Assembly (NCBI GenBank): GCA_035532215.1
Contig: DATKRK010000452.1
Coordinates: 1 to 15,101 of the forward strand
Source: JAICIG01 sp035532215
Lineage (GTDB): Bacteria > Planctomycetota > Planctomycetia > Pirellulales > JAICIG01
DNA length: 15,101 nucleotides
Direction of reading: 5' to 3'
Positions 7,887 through 15,101 of this stretch are shown here, piece by piece. The notes beneath the pieces were generated by a model. The model ran no database searches. It saw only the letters and a program-made list of their open reading frames with translations, and was not told where the DNA came from. The position numbers and the translations under genes are program-made. Positions within the stretch are counted from its first letter, which is position 1, and every line of letters begins with the position of its first letter.

Positions 7887-8942
7887 ATGAAAACCATATT
7901 AGTCACCGGCGGGGCGGGATTCATCGGCGGCTGCTTTGTCCGCCAGTCGGTCGCCGAATCGCCCGACCGATTGGTGAACCTCGATAAGCTCACCTACGCC
8001 GGCAATCTCGATTCGCTCGAGCCGGTCGCCGAGCGGCCGAATTATGTGTTCGTCGAAGGGGATATCGGCGACCGCGAGTCCGTCAGCCGTGTGCTGGCCG
8101 AGTACCGCCCCTGGGCGATCGTGAACTTTGCCGCCGAGTCGCACGTCGACCGCTCGATCGACGGCCCGGCCGAATTCGTCCGCACGAACGTGCTGGGCAC
8201 GTGCGAACTGCTGGCCGCCGCACGGGCCTATTGGGCCGGGTTGGCCGAACCGGAACGCTCGGCGTTTCGCTTTCTGCACGTCTCGACGGACGAGGTTTAC
8301 GGCTCGCTCGGCGCCAGCGGCGCCTTCACCGAACAAAGCCAATACGCGCCCAACTCGCCCTACGCGGCGTCCAAGGCCGCCTCGGATCATTTCGTCCGGG
8401 CCTATCACCACACCTACGGCCTGCCGGTGCTGACGACCAACTGCTCGAACAATTACGGCCCTTATCAGTTTCCCGAAAAGCTGATCCCGCTGATGATCCT
8501 CAACGCGCTCGAAGGCAAGCCGCTGCCCGTTTATGGTGATGGCCAACAGGTGCGCGACTGGCTATTCGTCGAAGACCACTGCCGCGCGATCCGCGCGGTG
8601 CTCGCCCGCGGCAAGGTTGGCGAGGTTTACAATATTGGCGGCAATTGCGAGCTGGCCAACCTGGACGTCGTCAATACGATCTGCGCCACGGTCGACCGTC
8701 TGCGGCCGGACTTGCCGCACGCTCCTTGTACCGGCCTGATCGAGCACGTCGCCGACCGGCCCGGCCACGACCGGCGCTATGCGATCGACGCCACGAAGAT
8801 CCGCACCGAACTGGGCTGGCAACCCGCTCAGACCTTCGCCGCCGGACTGGAAATCACCGTGCGTTGGTATCTCGACAACCCGGTCTGGATCGAGCGCGTC
8901 ACCAGCGGCGTGTATGCGCGCGAAAGACTGGGCGTGGCGTAA
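7887..8942 (+). CDS. rfbB: dTDP-glucose 4,6-dehydratase RfbB
   Basis: This enzyme converts dTDP-glucose to dTDP-4-keto-6-deoxyglucose with bound NAD, the second step of dTDP-rhamnose and related deoxysugar synthesis in the cytoplasm. The 351 residues are full length for the family. The Rossmann motif TGGAGFIGG is at 7-15, the catalytic STDEVYG at 133-139 (T134, D135, E136), and the SDR pair YAASK at 159-163 (Y159, K163). Family blocks NNYGPYQFPEKLIPL and GDGQQVRDWLFVEDH are intact. The start is fixed by MKTILVTGG. The ribosome binding site is weak. The gene is followed by a 300-bp gap filled with repeats and then by rfbA, which makes its substrate. The order rfbB-rfbA and matching strand suggest one unit. 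Confidence 0.97.
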   Translation: MKTILVTGGAGFIGGCFVRQSVAESPDRLVNLDKLTYAGNLDSLEPVAERPNYVFVEGDIGDRESVSRVLAEYRPWAIVNFAAESHVDRSIDGPAEFVRTNVLGTCELLAAARAYWAGLAEPERSAFRFLHVSTDEVYGSLGASGAFTEQSQYAPNSPYAASKAASDHFVRAYHHTYGLPVLTTNCSNNYGPYQFPEKLIPLMILNALEGKPLPVYGDGQQVRDWLFVEDHCRAIRAVLARGKVGEVYNIGGNCELANLDVVNTICATVDRLRPDLPHAPCTGLIEHVADRPGHDRRYAIDATKIRTELGWQPAQTFAAGLEITVRWYLDNPVWIERVTSGVYARERLGVA

Positions 8943-8958
8943 TGGAGTGTGCATTGGG

Positions 8959-9165
8959 GCTCACGCGGAGACGCGGAGAGAGAAACGGTTTCTCGAAGCT
9001 GCGCACAAGAGTTATGGAGCGCGGGAAAGATCACGAAAGAACGAAAACGCGAAAAAGAATCGGGAAACGCCTCGCGAGAACCCGCCGGAAACCTTTCGCG
9101 TTTTCGCACTTTTGCGTTTTCGCGATTCTCCTTGTCTCTCCGCGACTCCGCGTCTCCGCGTGAGC
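8959..9165. repeat. Large nested palindrome between rfbB and rfbA
   Basis: The outer arm CACGCGGAGACGCGGAG near 8961-8980 is matched in reverse complement by 9135-9165, which carries an extra 6 bp. Inner, purine-rich arms (GAAAGATCACGAAAGAAC and on, about 9025-9057) pair imperfectly with the CGTTTTCGC-rich stretch at about 9094-9128. The element would form a long hairpin in the rfb transcript. It has the same nested design as the elements between the his genes but a different sequence. No open frame within it looks coding. Confidence 0.75.
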
Positions 9166-9202
9166 TCCTTCGCCGCAGCGCCCCTGAAGCCTGACGCCCC
9201 AA

Positions 9203-9237
9203 TTCCAATTTCCGACTTCCGACCTCCGATTTCCGAC
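9203..9237. repeat. Five tandem 7-bp units next to the rfbA start
   Basis: The unit TTCCGAC is repeated with small changes (TTCCAAT, TTCCGAC, TTCCGAC, CTCCGAT, TTCCGAC), ending 7 bp before the rfbA ATG. The stretch is pyrimidine-rich and takes the place where a Shine-Dalgarno sequence would be. Confidence 0.75.
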
Positions 9238-9244
9238 CTTCCCC

Positions 9245-10138
<894 letters not shown>

Positions 10139-10160
10139 TTTCGTTCCGTATTGCTTCTGG

Positions 10161-10241
10161 AAAAAGGGGACATTCTACTTTTTCGGGAGCGCAAAACATC
10201 TCCTTTCCCGGCCTCATTAAAAAGTAGAATGTCCCCTTTTT
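10161..10241. repeat. Palindrome with perfect 23-bp arms (REP/MITE-like), possible terminator
   Basis: Arms at 10161-10183 and 10219-10241 are perfect reverse complements (core GGGGACATTCTAC), each bounded by A5 and T5 runs, with a 35-bp loop. It starts 22 bp after the rfbA stop codon. Short palindromes of the type GGGGACA...CTACTTTTT are, to my knowledge, dispersed in many planctomycete genomes and resemble the REP sequences moved by REP-associated tyrosine transposases; no such transposase is in this window. Because the arm ends in a T-run on both strands, it could also end transcription in both directions. Confidence 0.85.
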
Positions 10242-10421
10242 CCTCAGTGATTTGGTTCAAGCGGCCCGCTCGATCGGCCGATAGAGCGTGTCAGAGGGGG
10301 GCAATCGCCCAGCCTCTCGCCGATTCTCGAGCTACGTTACGTTTAGAGAGACCAAGACCCCGGACGGAACTGCCGATCTTGGCTGGATCCTGGGCGTCGG
10401 TCGAACTACGGGCACAATTCA

Positions 10422-10715
10422 ATGAGGTTGGCACTCGAAGGCATGCTGCTAACGCGACTTACCGCTATGGCCGTGATTCTTTGGGCTGCACAGGTAGTCT
10501 GGTCGCAGCAGCCTGCACCGGCCGCGAAGGCCCAATTTGCTTATATTCGCCCGACTTATCGCTTGACGGGGCAAAAAAACCGGACGGTTCGCCCCCCGCG
10601 AGAGTCCACCGCCGCCGCGATGCGGAAATCGGGCAACATCTCGCCTCTGAAACGCGAGTTGCCGCAGTCGGTGGCCCAGCCTCCCAAGACCCGCCGGCGC
10701 CAGATTCCTTGGTAA
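10422..10715 (+). CDS. Small putative exported protein, function unknown
   Basis: The frame encodes 97 residues. A signal-peptide-like N-terminus (MLLTRLTAMAVILWAAQVVWSQQ, shown as MLLTRLTAMAV and ILWAAQVVWSQQ) follows seven residues from the first ATG; the inner ATG at 10443 is an equally possible start. The remaining ~65 residues are basic and rich in Arg, Pro and Gln (KNRTVRPPRES, KTRRRQIPW), with no cysteines and no motif I know. No clear ribosome binding site was found at either ATG. It lies between the rfbA palindrome and the promoter of the ketoacyl synthase gene. The hydrophobic signal argues for a real gene, but composition alone does not prove it. Confidence 0.4.
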   Translation: MRLALEGMLLTRLTAMAVILWAAQVVWSQQPAPAAKAQFAYIRPTYRLTGQKNRTVRPPRESTAAAMRKSGNISPLKRELPQSVAQPPKTRRRQIPW

Positions 10716-10725
10716 ACGGCTGCGG

Positions 10726-10755
10726 TTGACCGTTTGCGCACCCCTGTGGTAGCTT
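10726..10755 (+). promoter_or_regulatory. Probable promoter of the ketoacyl synthase gene
   Basis: TTGACC (10726-10731, five of six -35 matches) is followed after 18 bp by TAGCTT (10750-10755, a weak -10). Transcription would start near 10762, about 50 nt before the GTG start. It begins 10 bp after the stop of the small gene. Confidence 0.45.
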
Positions 10756-10812
10756 CAAGACTTTGGCTTTTCGCACTTTGCGACAAGCTCGAGGACGCAC
10801 AAGGAGTGGACG

Positions 10813-11847
10813 GTGAATTACGCCGCCATCGGCCCGATCGCGGTACACCTGCCGGAGGCCGTAGAAACGAACGAAGAATTGCAGGCCCAGTTTCCCAAAT
10901 GGGATATGGACCTGATTTCAGCAAAAACGGGCGTGCGTGCCCGCCACATCGCCCAGCCCGGCGAATGCGCGTCCGATTTGGGCGTGGCCGCGGCTGAAAA
11001 GCTGTTCGCCGAGCACCAGATCGACCGCGAAACGATCGATTTCTTGCTGTTTTGCACGCAGACGCCGGACTATCCCCTGCCCACTACCGCCTGCCTGGTG
11101 CAAGATCGGCTGCGGCTGCCGACCTCGGTCGGGGCGCTCGATTTCAACTTGGGCTGCTCGGGCTTTGTCTACGGCATGTCGCTGGCCGACGGGCTGATCC
11201 GTTCGGGGGCGGCTCGCCGCGTGCTGTTGATTACCGCCGAAACCTATTCCAAGTACATCCATCCCGAAGACCGCTCGCTGCGCACGATCTTCGGCGACGC
11301 CGCCGCGGCAACCTTGATCGAGGCCGCCGGGCAGCCGTCGCTCGGCTCGTTCATCTTCGGCACCGACGGCAGCGCCGGCAACACGTTGTTGGTTTCGAAG
11401 GGGGGCGCTCGGCCGGCCGAACAGGCGTTGCAGTCCAGCAAGCGGCGCCGCTGGGAAAGCCCCTTGTACATGGACGGCCCGGCCTTGGTCGATTTGACGC
11501 TCGATCGCATTCCGCCCATGGTCGAACGACTGCTCGACGAAGCGGGGCTGAAGCCGGACGACGTGAATCTATTTCTCATGCACCAGGCTACCGAGCACAT
11601 GCTCGGTCGGCTTCGCGATCGGCTGGGGGTCGACAGCGAGAAACTGCCGCTGGCCATGCAAAACTGCGGCAATACCGTCTCTTCGACGCTGCCGATCGCA
11701 ATCAGCGATTTGCGCGCCAGCGGCCGCTTGCGGCCGGGCGTGCGCTCGCTGTTGGTCGGCTACGGAGTCGGGTTCTCTTGGGCCGGTTGCCTGTGGTCGG
11801 AAACCTGGCAAGCCCGCCAGGTAAAGAGTTCCGAGCACGCGGCGTAA
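10813..11847 (+). CDS. KASIII-type 3-oxoacyl-ACP synthase (FabH-like)
   Basis: Enzymes of this family condense an acyl-CoA with malonyl-ACP, starting fatty acid or related acyl chains, or transfer acyl groups. The 344 residues have the full thiolase fold and the KASIII triad: C115 in NLGCSGF, H257 in LMHQAT and N287 in NCGNTVSST. IFGDAAAATLI and the C-terminal GYGVGFSWAG are also typical. Translation starts at GTG 10813, supported by AAGGAG six bases upstream; the next methionine lies far downstream. Unlike housekeeping fabH, it is not flanked by plsX, fabD, fabG or acpP but by dTDP-sugar genes. It may therefore serve a special acyl product, such as the lipid part or acyl decoration of a surface glycan, but that is inference. 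The 3' end faces hisB across a palindrome. Confidence 0.9.
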   Translation: MNYAAIGPIAVHLPEAVETNEELQAQFPKWDMDLISAKTGVRARHIAQPGECASDLGVAAAEKLFAEHQIDRETIDFLLFCTQTPDYPLPTTACLVQDRLRLPTSVGALDFNLGCSGFVYGMSLADGLIRSGAARRVLLITAETYSKYIHPEDRSLRTIFGDAAAATLIEAAGQPSLGSFIFGTDGSAGNTLLVSKGGARPAEQALQSSKRRRWESPLYMDGPALVDLTLDRIPPMVERLLDEAGLKPDDVNLFLMHQATEHMLGRLRDRLGVDSEKLPLAMQNCGNTVSSTLPIAISDLRASGRLRPGVRSLLVGYGVGFSWAGCLWSETWQARQVKSSEHAA

Positions 11848-11870
11848 CTAAAGCTTGCCGCCGGCCATAC

Positions 11871-11930
11871 CTAACCCGAAGCGTCAGCGAGGAATAGCGA
11901 ACTGCGCGGCTCGCTGACGCTTCGGGTTAG
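11871..11930. repeat. Palindrome with perfect 21-bp arms between convergent genes
   Basis: Arms at 11871-11891 and 11910-11930 are perfect reverse complements (core AACCCGAAGCGTCAGCGAG) around an 18-bp loop. The same core, slightly changed, forms the inner hairpin at 577-632. It lies between the ends of the plus-strand ketoacyl synthase and minus-strand hisB genes, a place where a two-way terminator would fit, but no long T-run follows. It is best read as a dispersed REP-like element. Confidence 0.85.
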
Positions 11931-11952
11931 TTAATTGAAGCGAAAGCACGCG

Positions 11953-12546
11953 TTACGTTCCCAGCGTGCCTTTCGTGCTGGGCACGCCCGACATGCGCGG
12001 GTCGGGTTCGATGGCCATTCGCAACGCGCGGGCCGTGCCTTTGAAGATCGCTTCGCTGATGTGGTGGCTGTTGCGGCCGTGGTGCAGCACGACGTGCAAA
12101 TTGCACAGCGCGTTGGCCGCCGCGGCTTGCCAGAAGTCTTCAACGAGTTCGCTGTCGAAGTCGCCGATTTTGGGCGCAGGAAACGCGGCCTGGAACACCA
12201 GAAAGTAGCGGCCGCTCAAGTCGATGGCCGACGTGACGAGCGTCTCTTCCATCGGCAGCGTGAAGTGGCCGTAGCGGCGGATGCCCGCCTTGTCGCCCAG
12301 CGCCAGCCGCAGCGCCGAGCCAAAGCAAATGCCGACGTCCTCGACCGTGTGATGCTGGTCGACGTGCAGATCCCCTTTCGCCGCGACCGTGAGATCGATC
12401 GCCGCATGCTTGGCCAGCAGCACGAGCATGTGGTCGAAGAAGCCGACGCCGGTGGCGACGTTCGCCTGCCCCGTTCCATCGAGGTTCAGTTCCAGGTTGA
12501 TTTCGGTTTCCGCCGTCTTGCGGTCGATGCGAGCAGTGCGCGCCAT
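11953..12546 (-). CDS. hisB: Imidazoleglycerol-phosphate dehydratase HisB (monofunctional)
   Basis: HisB dehydrates imidazole glycerol phosphate to imidazole acetol phosphate, the substrate of HisC encoded upstream. The 197 residues form a dehydratase without the phosphatase domain seen in the enterobacterial fusion. The metal-binding motifs are intact: FFDHM (H39), HHTVED (65-70), LHHGRNSHHISEA (154-166; H155, H156, H161, H162, E165) and K169. The start at 12546 gives MARTARIDRKTAET, usual for the family; the ribosome binding site is poor. A 332-bp gap filled by a nested palindrome separates it from hisC. Confidence 0.97.
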   Translation of the reverse strand: MARTARIDRKTAETEINLELNLDGTGQANVATGVGFFDHMLVLLAKHAAIDLTVAAKGDLHVDQHHTVEDVGICFGSALRLALGDKAGIRRYGHFTLPMEETLVTSAIDLSGRYFLVFQAAFPAPKIGDFDSELVEDFWQAAAANALCNLHVVLHHGRNSHHISEAIFKGTARALRMAIEPDPRMSGVPSTKGTLGT

Positions 12547-12582
12547 ATTCTGTGTTTGTTGCGATGAGTGATTTTGACGTTT

Positions 12583-12850
12583 TTAAAAGGGGATGTGGGG
12601 ATGCGGAGGAGATCAGGGGATCAGAACGGAATTTGCCACAGAGGTCACGGAGAGCACAGAGTTTGGAGCCACGGATTTGCACGGATAAGCACGGATTGAA
12701 AAAATCGGATCCGTGTTTGATCCGGGCGAATCCGTGGCTCGATCGCCCTTATTCTCCGTGTTCTCCGTGAACTCTGTGGCAAGCCCGTCGTTCGTTACCA
12801 GTTGGCTTGCATCCCCTTCATCTCCTCCTTATCCCCATATCCCCTTTAAG
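12583..12850. repeat. Three-layer nested palindrome between hisC and hisB
   Basis: Three pairs of imperfect arms are nested. Outer: GGGGATGTGGGGATG and GGAGGAGAT (12589-12613) with its complement at about 12820-12847. Middle: GCCACAGAGGTCACGGAG (from 12635) with the complement at about 12752-12780. Inner: GAGCCACGGATTTGCACGG (from 12666) with the complement at about 12703-12740. All three modules recur at 13975-14174. It would give a very long hairpin in a hisDCB transcript. Nothing in it looks coding. Confidence 0.88.
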
Positions 12851-12878
12851 AAACCGTTGCTTCAGTGAGACCGTTATT

Positions 12879-13925
12879 TCAAACCATAGACCTCAGCAGC
12901 CCCAGACAGGCCTCGATCTGCTCGTCGCTGCCGACGGAAATTCGCAAGCCGTCGCCCCAATCGGCATAGTTCATATAACGGACTAAGATACGGTCGGCCT
13001 TGAGCCGTTCGTAAAGCGACTTGACCGGCAGCGCCGGGTGCGGACACCAGACGAAATTGGCCTGCGAATCCACCGCCGCAAACCCAAGCTGCCGCATGCC
13101 GGCCGTCAGACGATCGCGCGTCGCGACGATTTTGGCTCGAGTTTCGGCCAGCCACGACTGGTCGTCGATGGCGGCCGTGGCGGCGGCGATCGAAAGCGCG
13201 TCGCAATTGTATGAGTCCTTGAGCTTCACCAGCCCCTCGATGATCTGCGGCTGCGCGACGATGAAGCCGAACCGCAGCCCGGCCAGCGCGTACGACTTGC
13301 TCAGCGAACGCGAGACCATGATCTTTTCGTTTTGCGCGACGAGCTTCAGGCAGTTCGTTTCGGCGAAATCGACATAAGCCTCGTCGACCAACAGCGGGCA
13401 AGGCAAGCGCTCGGCCAGTTCCAACACGCGCTCGGGCGAGAGCAGGGTGCCCGAGGGACTGTTCGGATTGGGCAGCAGCGCCAGCCGCAACTTGTCGGCC
13501 GGCGCCGAGAAGCGATCGGAAAGCGACCAGTCGGGCTCGAATCGCACTTCTTCGCTGTCGGCGCCCTGAATCTGGGCCAGCGTCTTGTAGAGGATGTAGC
13601 TCGGATAAGGCAGCCGCAGCCGCTGGCCTTCGCCGACGAAAGCCCGCGTGACGATCGTCAGAATCTCGTCGCTGCCGTTGCCGCAGAGAATCCAGTTCGG
13701 ATCGACGCCCAGCACTTCGCCCGCCCGGCGCCGGAAGCCGGTCGCCAGCGGATCGGGATATCGCTCGAGCCCCCGTTCAAGCACGGCCTGCACGGCGCGC
13801 GAAACGGCCGCCGAGGCCGGGTAGGGGTTCTCGTTCGTATTCAGCTTGATGAACTTGCCGGCCTGCGGTTGCTCGCCCGGCACATAGCCGCTCATCGCAT
13901 CGACGGCGGGACGAAAATAGGACAT
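12879..13925 (-). CDS. hisC: Histidinol-phosphate aminotransferase HisC
   Basis: HisC is a PLP-dependent fold-type I aminotransferase that converts imidazole acetol phosphate and glutamate to histidinol phosphate and 2-oxoglutarate. The 348 residues match the family. Visible features are KLNTNENPYP (27-36), CGNGSDEI (81-88), NPNSPSGT (153-160), DEAYVDF (181-187) and the Schiff-base lysine in SRSLSKS (K210), followed by RFGF (R218). The start at 13925 (MSYFRPAVDAM) is chosen over a longer frame from 13997, because the extra 24 codons begin inside a repeat element (the palindrome at 13975-14174) and are not family-like. The ribosome binding site is weak (AGAGATT). It lies between hisD and hisB in pathway-linked order. 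Confidence 0.96.
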   Translation of the reverse strand: MSYFRPAVDAMSGYVPGEQPQAGKFIKLNTNENPYPASAAVSRAVQAVLERGLERYPDPLATGFRRRAGEVLGVDPNWILCGNGSDEILTIVTRAFVGEGQRLRLPYPSYILYKTLAQIQGADSEEVRFEPDWSLSDRFSAPADKLRLALLPNPNSPSGTLLSPERVLELAERLPCPLLVDEAYVDFAETNCLKLVAQNEKIMVSRSLSKSYALAGLRFGFIVAQPQIIEGLVKLKDSYNCDALSIAAATAAIDDQSWLAETRAKIVATRDRLTAGMRQLGFAAVDSQANFVWCPHPALPVKSLYERLKADRILVRYMNYADWGDGLRISVGSDEQIEACLGLLRSMV

Positions 13926-13974
13926 TTCAATCTCTTTAAGGACCCGACTCAATCTAGCGACGACAAGTAAGTTC

Positions 13975-14174
13975 GCCACAGAGGTCACCGAGAACACGGA
14001 GTTTTTGGAGCCACGGATTCACACGGATTATCACGGATGAAGAACAGAAGAATCTGTGTTCGATCCGTGCCAATCCGTGGCTCGATCGACTTTCGTCTCC
14101 GTGTTCTCCGTGACCTCTGTGGCAAATCCCGGCTTCGTCCCCTTATCTCCTCCGCATCTCCACATCCCCTTTTC
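13975..14174. repeat. Nested palindrome between hisD and hisC, related to 12583-12850
   Basis: Arms at 13975-14001 and 14097-14123 pair at 26 of 27 positions (GCCACAGAGGTCACCGAG start). Inner arms GAGCCACGGATTCACACGG (14008 on) and its complement (to 14083) are imperfect. The outer module (ATCTCCTCCGCATCTCC, about 14144-14174) is present on one side only, so this copy lacks one outer arm. All modules are shared with the element between hisC and hisB. The left arm gives the hisC frame a spurious N-terminal extension. Confidence 0.88.
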
Positions 14175-14221
14175 AAAAGGCCATTTATCACCCTCTCGCG
14201 TAACCCTAGTAAAGAATCTGC

Positions 14222-15101
14222 TTACGATATCTCTCCTAGGCGGATATCGACGCTCGCCCGGTGGGCGGTCAGGCCTTCGGCGTCGGCCAGCGTTTGCACG
14301 TCGGGCGCCAGGGCGGCGAGGCCCGCATGGTCGAAATGGATCACGCTCGTGCGGCGCAAGAAGTCGTTCGCGCACAGCCCGCTGGCCCAACGCGCGGTGC
14401 CGCCGGTCGGCAGCACGTGCGAGGGTCCGGCCGCATAGTCGCCCAGCGCTACCGGGCTGTAGTTGCCCAGGAAGGCTGCGCCGGCGTTAGCGATTTTTTC
14501 CAAGAGCCGCTCGGCGTCGCCGGTGGCGATGTGCAAGTGTTCGGAAGCGATCTCGTTGGCCAGCGCACAAGCTTCGTCGGCGTCGCGCACCAGGATCAAG
14601 GCCCCGAACTCTTCCAAGCACTGCCGCGCCAAATCGCCGCGGGCGAGCGTGGTCAGTTGCTTCGCCAGTTCGGCGGCCGTGGCTTCGAGCACTTTAGCGC
14701 TCCAGGTGATCAACACGCTGGCGCCGGGCGAATGCTCCGCCTGGGCGATCAGGTCGGCGGCCGTGTAGTCGGGCCGGGTCGATTCGTCGGCGATCACCAC
14801 GACTTCGCTCGGCCCGGCGATCGAGTCGATGTCGACCTCGCCGAACACGCGTTTCTTGGCCAGGGCCACGAACAGATTGCCAGGGCCGACGATCTTGTCG
14901 ACTCGCGACAGCCCTTCGACGCCGTAGGCCATCGCCGCGACCGCCTGGGCGCCGCCGAGACGATACACTTCGCGGACGCCGATCTCGTGGCAAGTCGCCA
15001 GCAATTCCGGGCTGTAGGCGCCGAACTTGGTCGGCGGCGCGACGATCGCCAATTCCTTGACGCCGGCGGCCTGGGCCGGCACGGCGGTCATTAGCACGGT
15101 C
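14222..15101 (-). CDS. hisD: Histidinol dehydrogenase HisD (N-terminus beyond the window)
   Basis: HisD performs the last two steps of histidine synthesis, oxidising L-histidinol to histidine with two NAD. About 292 C-terminal residues are visible, beginning in TVLMTAVPAQAAGVKE; a full enzyme is about 430 residues, so roughly the first 140 lie beyond the right edge. Counting from the first visible VLM, motifs are GGAQAVAAMAYG, KIVGPGN, DSIAGPSEV, the zinc ligands Q119 and H122 (AQAEHSPGA), the catalytic pair E186-H187 (SEHLHI), D220, H227 (AGPSHVLPTGG) and H279 (LTAHRAS). The reading frame is intact to the edge. It is the first visible gene of the hisD-hisC-hisB series. No terminator is evident after it, only the repeat at 13975-14174. 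Confidence 0.96.
   Translation of the reverse strand, partial: TVLMTAVPAQAAGVKELAIVAPPTKFGAYSPELLATCHEIGVREVYRLGGAQAVAAMAYGVEGLSRVDKIVGPGNLFVALAKKRVFGEVDIDSIAGPSEVVVIADESTRPDYTAADLIAQAEHSPGASVLITWSAKVLEATAAELAKQLTTLARGDLARQCLEEFGALILVRDADEACALANEIASEHLHIATGDAERLLEKIANAGAAFLGNYSPVALGDYAAGPSHVLPTGGTARWASGLCANDFLRRTSVIHFDHAGLAALAPDVQTLADAEGLTAHRASVDIRLGEIS

Noticed and set aside
12583..12850. Histidine attenuator
   Set aside because: No short leader peptide rich in histidine codons is visible, and the element lies between genes of the series rather than before the first.
13926..13997. N-terminal extension of hisC by 24 codons (MFSVTSVANLLVV)
   Set aside because: Its first codons are the left arm of the repeat at 13975-14174 and are not family-like; MSYFRPAVDAM is the usual HisC start.
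12583..14174. CRISPR-like array, because of the repeated modules in the his gaps
   Set aside because: Only two copies, each a nested palindrome, with no regular spacers and no cas genes.
14261..15094. Open frame of 277 codons on the plus strand opposite hisD
   Set aside because: It is an antisense shadow of hisD caused by high G+C at third codon positions.

Overview
The window looks like chromosomal DNA from a planctomycete, probably in or near the Pirellulales. This rests on a high G+C background, a secreted protein with the LEPR-type N-terminal signature (FETLEPRIAPSD), a HEAT-like secreted protein, stand-alone monofunctional hisB, and intergenic spaces filled with large imperfect palindromes. 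I see no rRNA, tRNA, CRISPR array, transposase or prophage genes.

Left part (1-3540): about 540 bp without a recognisable gene, two palindromic repeats, then a long minus-strand gene (795-3449) for an exported protein with two amidohydrolase-like halves. Only the N-terminal half keeps the metal-binding residues. Next (3742-7382) comes a minus-strand surface or secreted-protein locus: a good sigma70-like promoter (TTGACA-17-TACGAT), a LEPR-type export leader, a poly-glycine linker, three tandem Ig/cadherin-like repeats and a C-terminal part of unknown fold. A short exported HEAT-like protein follows after 13 bp, and then a strong intrinsic terminator. The leader and the repeat domains lie in different frames. 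Two single extra bases, one next to a C9/A6 double homopolymer, explain this. Most of the locus is visibly poorer in G+C than its surroundings.

Middle (7887-11847, plus strand): rfbB (dTDP-glucose 4,6-dehydratase), rfbA (glucose-1-phosphate thymidylyltransferase), a small putative exported protein and a KASIII-type ketoacyl synthase. RfbA and RfbB make dTDP-4-keto-6-deoxyglucose, the precursor of dTDP-rhamnose and other deoxysugars; rfbC and rfbD are not in the window.

Right part (11953-15101, minus strand): histidine biosynthesis genes in the order hisD (cut by the window edge), hisC, hisB. About 300 bp separates each pair, and each gap is filled by a related nested-palindrome element.

The most interesting signals are the frameshifted, compositionally mosaic surface-protein gene, the half-dead tandem amidohydrolase, and the families of mosaic palindromes that occupy most intergenic spaces. 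In one place repeat DNA runs up to a start codon (rfbA); in another it supplies a false upstream start (hisC). I did not find convincing evidence for a wholly new multi-gene system.
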